Below, in pieces: positions 1 to 5,869 of a stretch of DNA of 5,869 nt. The notes under the pieces are model-generated. The model made no database searches, had not been told where the DNA came from, and saw only the letters and a program-made list of their open reading frames with translations. Source of the stretch: Sedimenticola sp. (GTDB lineage: Bacteria; Pseudomonadota; Gammaproteobacteria; Chromatiales; Chromatiaceae); assembly GCA_030590525.1 (NCBI GenBank), contig JAUUYI010000151.1, positions 1-5,869 on the forward strand. Direction: 5' to 3'. Position 1 is the stretch's first letter, and each line of letters opens with the position of its first letter. Both the position numbers and the translations under genes were made by a program.

Positions 1-40
1 AATTTTTGACTATTGCAGATATACGCTTGTTTCGAGCCTC

Positions 41-132
41 AGTAGGTCGGGCACGGTTTTTGTGCCCGACATTTTTTCTGGCGGGTAACTTTGAGAAATG
101 ACGTCGGGCATAAACGACATGCCCGACCTACT
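41..132. repeat. REP doublet (REPIN/BIME-like), two inverted copies
   Basis: Two copies of a 39-nt unit face each other, at 41-79 (plus) and 132-94 (minus), separated by 14 nt. They match at 31 of 39 positions by hand count. Each begins AGTAG followed by a perfect 9-bp stem with a 7-nt loop: GTCGGGCAC/GTGCCCGAC (46-54 with 62-70) and GTCGGGCAT/ATGCCCGAC (103-111 with 119-127). The outer arms AGTAGGTCGGGCA (41-53) and TGCCCGACCTACT (120-132) are exact reverse complements, so the whole segment can also fold into one long cruciform. A GTAG tetranucleotide at the foot of a hairpin is the known hallmark of REP sequences mobilised by REP-associated tyrosine transposases (RAYT), and inverted REP pairs are known as REPINs or BIMEs. 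The family assignment rests on structure alone, because no second locus or RAYT gene lies in the window. Confidence 0.75.
46..77 (+). terminator. Candidate rho-independent terminator formed by left REP hairpin
   Basis: A perfect 9-bp GC-rich stem (46-54 with 62-70, 7-nt loop) is followed by A and then T6 (72-77). This is the arrangement of an intrinsic terminator on the plus strand. It would stop a rightward transcript entering from beyond the window edge before it collides with the minus-strand antiporter gene. The same bases form one REP unit, so the T-run may be only part of the repeat. The right-hand copy has a poorer T-run after its stem. In the minus direction neither hairpin is followed by a clear U-tract. 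Confidence 0.4.
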
Positions 133-184
133 CCCTGGGAACGAGGAACAACAGGACCTGGGAAAACCTCTTTTTTTGACCCCT

Positions 185-1825
185 TCACCCATCGCCCCGA
201 TGGTCGGCTGAGGCGAGCGCCTCCCGGCACAGTTCCAACGCACTGTCCATGTTGTCCGCAAACCCCACACCGGCCTCGGCATAGATGTTGTAGACGGCGT
301 CGGCCCCTGCCGCCCGCAGCTGTTCCACCTCGTCCGGGTAGCGGGCGGTGACGCCGATCCGCCCGGGAAAGCCCTCCCGTTTGAGCATGCGGATGGTATA
401 GAGGTTGGCAGAGACCCGGGGCAGAGTCATCAACACCAGCTGGAGACCACTGCGCTCCCCCAGCCGGTCCCAGAAATCGGCGTCCGTCGGGTCCCCCAGC
501 AGCACCCGGCGCCCGGCCGCCCGGTGCCGTTCCAGCCTCTCCTGGTCTGCGTCCACCCCGACCACGGTATCACCATAGCGCTCCCGCATCCGGTCGTAGG
601 CACCGGTGCCCACCCGCCCCATTCCCAGGATGACGATGCTCGCCCCGAACGCTTCGATCACCACATCATCCGCCAGTCGTTGCCGGTGCTGGAAGCGGCG
701 CCAGAACTCCTTGCCCCGGGTGTAGATCTCATTGGCCCCGGAATTGATCGGCGACGCCAGCACATAACTCAAAGAGAGGGCGATGGCGATCACCACCAGC
801 CATTCACTGCCGATCCAGCCGTTGGAGACACCGATGGCGGCGACGATAAGGCCAAATTCACTGTAGTTGGTCAGGTTGAAAGTGGTCAGCAAGGAGGTCC
901 TCGCCCGCAGCTTGAAGCGGGTAAAGAGCAGGAAGAAAAGGAGCGACTTGAACGGCACCAGCAGCAGCAGCAGTGCCGCAATCAGCAGGGTCTCCGGGGT
1001 GGGATGGCCGGAGAGGCCGATAGAGAGAAAGAACCCCACCAGGAACAGATCCTTGAAGCCGAGCATGCTGTCGGCCATCTCACCGGTCTTGGGATGGGCG
1101 GAGAGCAGCACCCCCAGGGCCAGCGCCCCCAGGTCCCCCTTCATGCCCACCAGTTCGAACAGCTCCGCCCCGCCCATGGCGAGGGTAAGGGCGTACAGGA
1201 TCATCAGCTCACCGTGACCGGTGCGCTCCAGCAGGCGCAGCAGCAGCGGCCGTAACGGGATCAGCAGCAGCACGCCGAAGGCCCAGAGAGAGGGGACCTT
1301 GCCACTGGAGGCGGCGAGAAAGATCACCGCCACCAGATCCTGCATGATCAGTACGCCGATGGCGATGTTGCCATGCAGGGTGGACATCTCGCCCCGCTCC
1401 TCCAGCACCTTCACCACGAACACGGTGCTGGAAAAACTCAGTGCAAAACTGACCAGGAGCAGAGGCGTGGGTTGCATCCCGGTAAACAGGGGCAGACCCA
1501 GCAGCGCGAACCCCATGAACAGCAGGCTGAACAGGACGACGATAATGACGGTGTGCAGTGCGGTCACCGCCCACACCTGCGGCCGGGCCAGGGTCTTCAG
1601 ATTGAGTTTGAGGCCAATGGTGAACAGCAGCAGGGTGATACCGAGGTCGGAGAGCTTCTGCAGCATCTCGCCACTCACGGCACCCTGGGCATGGAGCACG
1701 AACCCCGCCAACAGGAATCCAACCAGGGGCGGAAGACCGATCGAGCGGGAAAGAAAACCAAACAGGAAGGCGAGGGATATCCAGACGACATCCCCCACGG
1801 CAATGGCCACCCAATCGAAGTCCAT
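185..1825 (-). CDS. CPA2 (Kef-like) cation:proton antiporter with C-terminal NAD-binding domain
   Basis: Inner-membrane monovalent cation/H+ antiporter, 546 aa. Residues about 8-360 form a polytopic Na+/H+-exchanger-type domain with many hydrophobic helices, including an LPPLVGFLLAG segment (31-41) typical of the family and IGVLIMQDLVAV (156-167) with the Gln162-Asp163 pair in the usual place of the transport Asp. Residues about 396-520 form a TrkA-N/RCK-like Rossmann domain with the GxGxxG loop GMGRVG (401-406) and acidic residues at 424 and 426 after the second strand. There is no obvious TrkA-C domain. Kef systems are K+ efflux antiporters gated by ligands at the Rossmann domain, but the ion and ligand here are not determined by sequence. 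The ATG start is fixed by GGAGGT five bases upstream. It is the last gene of a likely operon with the kinase and response regulator, 23 nt after the regulator stop, so it is probably co-transcribed. It could be closer to YbaL than to KefB/KefC; I did not resolve the subfamily. Confidence 0.9.
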   Translation of the reverse strand: MDFDWVAIAVGDVVWISLAFLFGFLSRSIGLPPLVGFLLAGFVLHAQGAVSGEMLQKLSDLGITLLLFTIGLKLNLKTLARPQVWAVTALHTVIIVVLFSLLFMGFALLGLPLFTGMQPTPLLLVSFALSFSSTVFVVKVLEERGEMSTLHGNIAIGVLIMQDLVAVIFLAASSGKVPSLWAFGVLLLIPLRPLLLRLLERTGHGELMILYALTLAMGGAELFELVGMKGDLGALALGVLLSAHPKTGEMADSMLGFKDLFLVGFFLSIGLSGHPTPETLLIAALLLLLVPFKSLLFFLLFTRFKLRARTSLLTTFNLTNYSEFGLIVAAIGVSNGWIGSEWLVVIAIALSLSYVLASPINSGANEIYTRGKEFWRRFQHRQRLADDVVIEAFGASIVILGMGRVGTGAYDRMRERYGDTVVGVDADQERLERHRAAGRRVLLGDPTDADFWDRLGERSGLQLVLMTLPRVSANLYTIRMLKREGFPGRIGVTARYPDEVEQLRAAGADAVYNIYAEAGVGFADNMDSALELCREALASADHRGDG

Positions 1826-1830
1826 ACCTT

Positions 1831-1836
1831 ACCTCC
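1831..1836 (-). promoter_or_regulatory. Strong Shine-Dalgarno for the antiporter
   Basis: GGAGGT on the minus strand lies 5 nt before the ATG at 1825. It sits in the 23-nt gap after the regulator's TAA, so the antiporter can start translation on its own within the shared transcript. Confidence 0.75.
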
Positions 1837-1848
1837 GGTTCAGATGAT

Positions 1849-2472
1849 TTACAGCGTGTCGTTCAACCCTCGGGCAGCAATCGCCATCCGAACCAGTTCC
1901 GCCAGAGATGAGGCCTCCATCTTCTCCATCACCCGTGCCCGATGCGCCTCCACCGTCTTGGCACTCACCCCGAGGGCCTGGGCGATCTCCTTGTTGGACC
2001 TGCCATCGGTGACCATATCCATCACTTCGTGCTCCCGGGGGGTCAGATGAGCGAGGCGGGTGGCGATCTCGGCCCGCCCGGCCTGGAGTGAGCGCTGTTC
2101 CACGTCCATGGCGAGGGCGTTGCGAATACTCCCCAGCAGCAGTTCGTCGTTGAACGGCTTCTCGATAAAATCCACGGCCCCCGCCTTCATCGCCCGTACC
2201 GCCATGGGCACATCGCCATGACCGGTGATGATGATGATCGGTATCCTGATCTCGTGCCGGATGAAATGCTCCTGCAGCTCCAGGCCACTCATCCCGGGCA
2301 TGCGCACATCCAGCAGCAGACAACCCGCCCGTCCCGGGTAATACTCCTGGATGAAGGCATCGGCCGACGCGTAGACCTCCACCTGCATGCCCACCGACTC
2401 TATGAGCCATTTCAGGGAACTGCGCATGGCCTGATCGTCGTCGACCACGAACACGGTTGGTTGCTTAGTCAT
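1849..2472 (-). CDS. FixJ/NarL-type two-component response regulator
   Basis: Cytoplasmic DNA-binding response regulator, 207 aa, the usual length for FixJ-like proteins. The receiver domain spans about 5-120. Its acidic pocket is Asp11-Asp12 (VVDDD), the phospho-acceptor is Asp55 in LLLDVRMPG, the switch Thr is Thr83 in IIITGHGD, and the conserved Lys is Lys105 in EKPF. After a linker comes a LuxR-type helix-turn-helix (about 143-200) beginning LTPREHEV, with SNKEIAQALGVSAKTVEAHRARVMEKM as the HTH core. All residues needed for phosphotransfer are present. The ATG overlaps the kinase stop by four bases (ATGA, 2469-2472), which indicates translational coupling; a moderate GAGGGA-like ribosome site lies just upstream. 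It is the obvious partner of the kinase. It lacks an AAA+ domain, so it is not an NtrC-type sigma-54 activator. Its targets are unknown, and the adjacent antiporter is a candidate. Confidence 0.95.
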   Translation of the reverse strand: MTKQPTVFVVDDDQAMRSSLKWLIESVGMQVEVYASADAFIQEYYPGRAGCLLLDVRMPGMSGLELQEHFIRHEIRIPIIIITGHGDVPMAVRAMKAGAVDFIEKPFNDELLLGSIRNALAMDVEQRSLQAGRAEIATRLAHLTPREHEVMDMVTDGRSNKEIAQALGVSAKTVEAHRARVMEKMEASSLAELVRMAIAARGLNDTL

Positions 2473-5033
2473 AGTCCCTCGTTCAGCTGATCTGTGTAAC
2501 CGGGCAGGAGAATCGTGAACCGGCTGCCCCCTTGCGGCAGCGCCACCGCATCGATACTGCCATTGTGCCCCTTGATGATGGTCTGGCTTATCACCAGCCC
2601 CATACCCATACCGCTCTCCTTGGTGGTAAAAAAAGGCTCAAACAAATGCTCCAGCGCATCGGCGTCTATGCCCGGCCCGGTATCTTCCACTTCCACCTCT
2701 ATACTACCGTCATTCCGGCTGCGGGTACGCACGACCAGGATACGTTTCCCTTGCGGGACTTCCAGCAGGGCATCCAGCGCGTTGCGGATCAGGTTCAGCA
2801 GCACCTGTTCGATCTGCACCACATCCACCCGCACCGGCAGCTGGACCAGAGAGAGCTCCTGTTCGATCACCACCCCATCCTTGCGCGCCTCGAACTCCAC
2901 GAACGAGCAGACTTCCCGCACCAGGTCGTTGATATTCGCCACACTGCGTATCGGCGGCTGCTTTCCCACCAGGCTGCGCAGGCGCCGGATGATCTCCCCC
3001 GCCCGGTCGGCCTGGCTGTTGATCTGGCCCAGGGCGTAGAGCAGGTCGTCGTTGCCGGGCAGCTTCGACTGCAGGCGACGACTGCAGCCATTGGCAAAAT
3101 TGGCAATAGCGGAGAGCGGCTGATTCAGTTCATGGGCCAGGCCGGTCGCCATCTCCCCCATGGTGCTGAGGCGGCAGACGTGGACCAGTTCCTGCTGGTG
3201 CTCCCGCGCCTCCCGCTCCGCCTGCCGCACGGCGGTGATATCACGGCCATAGATATTGACGTAGTCCAGGTCCACTACCGGCGCCGCCAGCAGTGAAAAG
3301 GTACGGCCGTCACTGGTCAACTCTGTCTCCCAGTCCTGCCCGTGATCGAATACGGCCTTCAGCCGATTGCTCCAGTAGAGTGGCAGTGTCTGACCCTGTT
3401 CACAACCCCAGTAAGCGAGCAGTGGTGCACTCGCGGAGTTGGCATAGATGATCGCCCCGCGCTGATTCACCCGCAATACCGGACTGGGGCTCTCGGATGG
3501 GAACTTGGCCAGACTGCTGATTTGCTGTTCGGCCCGTTTCCGGTCTGAGATATCGTGTATATAGACAGTGAACAGCAATCGATCCTTGAGCAGGATCGGC
3601 TTGATGGCGATCTCCACCGGAAAGATGGTGCCATCCACCCGCACCGCCTCCATCTCCTGACGCGCCTCCAGCCCCTTACCCTCCCGGTCATGGACGAACC
3701 GATCAAGGGTACTCTGAAACTGCTCACGCCGCCCGGATTCGATTATCAGCTCAAGAAAATCCTGACCGACCACCTCATCACGATGATAACCGAACATCTG
3801 TTCGGCGGTGGAGTTGAACTCGACGATCCGCTCCATCTCATCGATGGTGATGATGGAGTCCAGGGCCGCCTCCATGATCGCCTGCTTCAGCGCCTCGGAC
3901 TCCTGCATCTCACTCTCGTGGTGCAGGCTCATCTCCTCCCTCGCCTTCAACACCTGTCGCATAAACTGTCTGATCCAGTCCTCCAGCACGAAGATCTGAT
4001 TGCCCTTCTCCATCATCAGCTGGTTGCCCCCCAGCGCCCGGCGGGAGAAACGGGAGATACGGCGCAGGATCCGGTTCAACCGCTCCGACAGAAAATAGAA
4101 CACCAGCGTAAACAGCGAGATGAAAGTAACCGCCGCCACCACCCGTTGCTGCCGTTCCACTGCCGCGACCCGCCGACGGGTCGCTTCCACGCTCTTCCTT
4201 GGCACCAGGGTGGCAAACTGCAGGTTCAGGTCAAACCCCTCATAGCGAAAAAATGACTGGGCAGTTACCAGATAATCCTTTGACGCATCGCTCAGGCTCG
4301 ACCCCGGCGGCACCTGCAGCGGGCTACTGGTGGAGAGGAAGCGCTGTTCGTCCGCGTCCAGCAATCCAACCACGGCACCACTCCCCGAGAGCCCCTGCTG
4401 GGAGGCGTTCAGAAACTGCTCGTCGATCGAGACCACCAGCATGAGCGAGCCCATGTTGGTCCCGGTGGCATCCTCCGCCAGCTCGGAAACCAGCAGATAG
4501 GGCTGCTCCTGCAGGTTGGTCAGCAGAGACTGGACCCGTTTCTCTCGCACAAACAGCTCATCCAGCTTCATTAACTCACCCGGCAACGATCGCCCGCCGG
4601 CATTGTAGATCTCACGGGTGCGCCCGCGCCGATCCACCAGCAGCACCTGGCTTGGCTGGATCAGCGTCTGCCACAGCTCTGCATCCGGCAACCAGGGCGG
4701 ATTCTCGTAGTAGATGAGCGGAGGTGTCTCGTCGCTGTCGAACCAGTAGATCGGTTCCAGGTAACTGGAGAGCCGCCGGTGGTTGGCCAGCAGGCGGGCG
4801 GTGGATATATGAGCCGCCACGTAGTTATCGAAACGTATGAGGGTTTCCCGTGCCTGCTGGTCGAGCCGGGTCTGCAGCTCCTGCGCAAATATATTACGCA
4901 GTGCTCTGGGTTGTACCTGATCCAGCACCAGCCAGACAAAAACGCCACAGGCCAATCCGATCAGGATCGAGAGCAGCGGCATGGGAATGCGCCGCAAAAA
5001 GGCGAATGGTTTTGATCGTTGAGACCTGCGCAT
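2469..5033 (-). CDS. Membrane sensor histidine kinase: periplasmic sensor, two PAS domains, HisKA-HATPase
   Basis: Sensor kinase, 854 aa. A basic N-terminus leads into membrane helix 1 (about 18-37), then an extracytoplasmic domain of about 260 residues, possibly Cache-like by layout, then helix 2 (about 298-316). A degenerate HAMP-like/coiled-coil stretch follows (about 317-385). The first PAS domain spans about 384-496, with a PAC-like end at YIHDISDRKRAE. A second, diverged PAS spans about 508-605 and ends NIYGRDITAVRQAE. The phospho-acceptor is His634 in GLAHELNQPL. The ATPase domain has an N box with Asn747 and Asn751, G1 DTGPG (784-788), F box FEPFFTTK (798-805) and G2 GMGMGL (808-813), so the core looks intact. 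The H-box resembles the FixL/NtrB/DctB group. By hand alignment with FixL, the haem-ligand position falls near Lys453, with no His there, so haem binding is unlikely. First gene of the operon. The ATG at 5033 has no clear Shine-Dalgarno; Met18 is a possible alternative, but it would remove the basic segment before helix 1. Confidence 0.93.
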   Translation of the reverse strand: MRRSQRSKPFAFLRRIPMPLLSILIGLACGVFVWLVLDQVQPRALRNIFAQELQTRLDQQARETLIRFDNYVAAHISTARLLANHRRLSSYLEPIYWFDSDETPPLIYYENPPWLPDAELWQTLIQPSQVLLVDRRGRTREIYNAGGRSLPGELMKLDELFVREKRVQSLLTNLQEQPYLLVSELAEDATGTNMGSLMLVVSIDEQFLNASQQGLSGSGAVVGLLDADEQRFLSTSSPLQVPPGSSLSDASKDYLVTAQSFFRYEGFDLNLQFATLVPRKSVEATRRRVAAVERQQRVVAAVTFISLFTLVFYFLSERLNRILRRISRFSRRALGGNQLMMEKGNQIFVLEDWIRQFMRQVLKAREEMSLHHESEMQESEALKQAIMEAALDSIITIDEMERIVEFNSTAEQMFGYHRDEVVGQDFLELIIESGRREQFQSTLDRFVHDREGKGLEARQEMEAVRVDGTIFPVEIAIKPILLKDRLLFTVYIHDISDRKRAEQQISSLAKFPSESPSPVLRVNQRGAIIYANSASAPLLAYWGCEQGQTLPLYWSNRLKAVFDHGQDWETELTSDGRTFSLLAAPVVDLDYVNIYGRDITAVRQAEREAREHQQELVHVCRLSTMGEMATGLAHELNQPLSAIANFANGCSRRLQSKLPGNDDLLYALGQINSQADRAGEIIRRLRSLVGKQPPIRSVANINDLVREVCSFVEFEARKDGVVIEQELSLVQLPVRVDVVQIEQVLLNLIRNALDALLEVPQGKRILVVRTRSRNDGSIEVEVEDTGPGIDADALEHLFEPFFTTKESGMGMGLVISQTIIKGHNGSIDAVALPQGGSRFTILLPGYTDQLNEGL

Positions 5034-5044
5034 GATTGACCGCT

Positions 5045-5074
5045 ATTATGAAGGTTTGGGGTGAGGGGAGTAAA
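5045..5074 (-). promoter_or_regulatory. Candidate promoter for kinase-regulator-antiporter operon
   Basis: On the minus strand a TTTACT -35-like box (5074-5069) is followed after 18 bp by CATAAT (5050-5045). Transcription would begin near 5038, leaving only about five bases before the ATG at 5033. That makes the message almost leaderless, which fits the absence of a Shine-Dalgarno sequence. The -35 match is 4 of 6 and the call is tentative. Confidence 0.3.
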
Positions 5075-5104
5075 CAGGGCCTCTCGACGGGATTAACCGG
5101 GTGC

Positions 5105-5132
5105 TTACGAACAGTTACCCTTCTTGTACAAT
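5105..5132 (+). promoter_or_regulatory. Candidate promoter for RDD gene
   Basis: TTACGA (5105-5110) and TACAAT (5127-5132) are separated by 16 bp. The -10 matches 5 of 6 positions and the -35 only 3 of 6. Transcription would start near 5139, giving a leader of about 24 nt that contains the AGGA ribosome site. Confidence 0.4.
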
Positions 5133-5162
5133 GGCCTGATTCATCCCAACCAGGATCTGCCC

Positions 5163-5600
5163 ATGCCCGAGGCTAATACACCCGGTCTGCTGCGACGGGT
5201 GGCCGCCATGCTCTATGACGGCCTGTTGATTCTGGCACTCCTGTTCGTTGCCATGGCCATGGTCGTGATTCCCATGGGGATCATCCTCGGTTGGGAGAAT
5301 TTCGACACGGCCAGCCTGCGCCACAATCCCCTCTACATCGCATACCTCCTCGCTGTCCCACTGCTGTTTCTGACCTGGTTCTGGACCCACGGCGGGCAGA
5401 CGCTGGGGATGCGGGCGTGGCGTCTGCGGGTGGTCAGGGCGGATGGCGGTGCATTGACGCTGCGGGACGGGCTGGTGCGCTACCTGGCGGCACTACTCTC
5501 CTGGGCCGCGCTCGGACTGGGTTTTCTCTGGGTCCTGGTGGACCGGGAACGACTGGCCTGGCACGATCGGCTGTCGGGGACACGGCTGGTGAAAATCTAA
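5163..5600 (+). CDS. RDD-family small integral membrane protein
   Basis: A 145-aa inner-membrane protein. The RDD signature is visible: Arg11/Arg12 and Asp19 in GLLRRVAAMLYDG at the first helix, GGQTLGMRAWRLRVV (77-91) in the middle, and a terminal LVDRERLAWHDRLSGTRLV (125-143). Hydrophobic stretches lie at about 17-42, 57-74 and 104-126. RDD proteins mostly lack an assigned function. I recall at least one reported to have Na+/H+ antiport activity, which would echo the antiporter of the neighbouring operon, but that does not establish function here. The ATG at 5163 is chosen because AGGA (5152-5155) lies 7 nt upstream and RDD proteins typically start shortly before this Arg. An in-frame TTG at 5124 would add 13 residues, but it has no ribosome site and lies just upstream of the best -10 box. 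It is divergent from the kinase operon. Confidence 0.87.
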   Translation: MPEANTPGLLRRVAAMLYDGLLILALLFVAMAMVVIPMGIILGWENFDTASLRHNPLYIAYLLAVPLLFLTWFWTHGGQTLGMRAWRLRVVRADGGALTLRDGLVRYLAALLSWAALGLGFLWVLVDRERLAWHDRLSGTRLVKI

Positions 5601-5670
5601 TTTTTCCAGTAGACACCCGGTTAAACCCATACCTCGATGGTGGAAGAGGCCCTGCTTACCCCGGATGGGG

Positions 5671-5708
5671 GGACGCCGTGAACCCATCCATGGCCGCTTC
5701 CGGCGTCC
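5671..5708. repeat. Intergenic palindrome 1 (8-bp stem, 22-nt loop)
   Basis: GGACGCCG (5671-5678) pairs exactly with CGGCGTCC (5701-5708). The 22-nt loop contains CCCATCCATGGCCGC with the palindrome CCATGG (5688-5693). The TCCATG core recurs in the adjacent palindrome at 5731-5736, so the two probably belong to one composite repeat. Confidence 0.6.
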
Positions 5709-5724
5709 TGCCTCCCGCGACACG

Positions 5725-5781
5725 GGTACTTCCATGTACTGCGGGGGCTTGGCTTCGGCATCTGCCGTACAGGGATGTACC
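5725..5781. repeat. Intergenic palindrome 2 (18-bp imperfect inverted repeat)
   Basis: GGTACTTCCATGTACTGC (5725-5742) and the reverse complement of 5764-5781, GGTACATCCCTGTACGGC, match at 15 of 18 positions around a 21-nt loop. Each arm contains its own small palindrome (GTAC...GTAC). The form suggests a mobile or amplified intergenic repeat rather than a simple terminator, since no T-run follows on either strand. It is unrelated in sequence to the GTAG/GTCGGGC repeat at the left end. Confidence 0.65.
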
Positions 5782-5869
5782 AATGCCACGCGGGCGGATG
5801 CAAAGGAACGGCCCTGCTACGGACACTCACGGATCGGTGGGTCATAACCCGACAGCCTCCTGGATTGAT

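Larger units (their letters stand above)
5034..5162. other. Divergent intergenic region between kinase and RDD gene
   Basis: A 129-bp region that must hold the start signals of both the minus-strand operon and the plus-strand RDD gene. I see weak sigma-70-like boxes in each direction, listed separately. I find no convincing sigma-54 box and no clear inverted repeat that would mark an operator for the response regulator. Confidence 0.6.
5601..5869. other. Gene-free region rich in palindromes
   Basis: No convincing gene lies in the 269 bases after the RDD stop. The right-hand part is dominated by large hairpin-forming repeats (5671-5708 and 5725-5781). No hairpin followed by a T-run is seen directly after the RDD gene; TAATTTTTCC at the stop is a T-run without a stem. 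A small stem GGGT/ACCC (5839-5842 with 5847-5850) near the right edge also lacks a T-run. Confidence 0.6.

Noticed and set aside
1..40. TTGACT at 6-11 as a promoter -35 box
   Set aside because: No -10-like hexamer lies at 16-18 bp; TATACG is far too close.
133..184. Terminator for the antiporter just after its stop
   Set aside because: The sequence has short CCTGGG direct repeats and a poly-T on the plus strand, but I find no stem followed by a U-tract in the minus direction.
524..1255. Long plus-strand open frame (243 codons) opposite the antiporter
   Set aside because: It lies wholly antisense to a clearly conserved membrane transporter, and its Gln/His-rich translation is the low-complexity kind expected from reading Leu/Ala-rich GC-rich codons backwards. 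No family motif is seen.
3555..4256. Plus-strand open frame (233 codons) opposite the kinase
   Set aside because: Antisense to the PAS/HAMP part of an intact kinase, rich in His, Leu and Gln without any recognisable motif; treated as a shadow frame.
5124..5162. TTG start giving a longer RDD protein
   Set aside because: No ribosome site precedes it, it lies just upstream of the best -10 box, and the downstream ATG at 5163 has AGGA at good spacing.
5493..5845. Minus-strand open frames across the RDD end and the palindromic region
   Set aside because: They cross hairpin repeats and the RDD gene, lack ribosome sites and known motifs, and look like the spurious proteins often predicted from intergenic repeats.
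5836..5853. Small hairpin near the right edge (GGGT/ACCC)
   Set aside because: Only 4 bp of perfect stem and no T-run; too weak to call a terminator or REP unit.

Overview
This 5.9 kb window looks like chromosomal DNA from a GC-rich gammaproteobacterium. The FixJ/FixL-type signalling genes, the style of the RDD protein and the intergenic palindromic repeats suggest this. It is an inference from gene style, and the species cannot be read from the sequence.

Layout from left to right. Positions 1-184 are non-coding and carry two inverted copies of a 39-nt REP-like unit (41-79 and 132-94). Each copy has a GTAG tetranucleotide next to a perfect 9-bp hairpin, and the left hairpin is followed by T6, so it could also end a plus-strand transcript entering from the left. 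A three-gene minus-strand operon then fills 185-5033. In the order transcribed it holds a large membrane sensor histidine kinase (5033-2469), a FixJ/NarL-type response regulator (2472-1849, overlapping the kinase stop by ATGA), and a CPA2 (Kef-like) cation:proton antiporter with a C-terminal nucleotide-binding Rossmann domain (1825-185). The antiporter starts 23 nt after the regulator stop, behind a strong Shine-Dalgarno sequence. A short divergent intergenic region (5034-5162) holds weak candidate promoters for both directions. A small RDD-family membrane protein lies on the plus strand (5163-5600). The right end (5601-5869) has no credible gene but holds large imperfect palindromes that look like a second, different intergenic repeat family.

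How the genes may work together: the kinase should sense something in the periplasm (an extracytoplasmic domain of about 260 residues between two membrane helices) and possibly in the cytoplasm (two PAS domains). It would phosphorylate Asp55 of the regulator, which binds DNA through its LuxR-type helix-turn-helix. The physical link to a K+/H+-type antiporter suggests a role in ion, pH or osmotic homeostasis, or electrophile stress. The signal and the regulon cannot be read from the sequence. Every gene belongs to a known family. The least conventional elements are the kinase-regulator-antiporter linkage and the two unrelated repeat structures at the edges. I see no evidence for a wholly new type of system.
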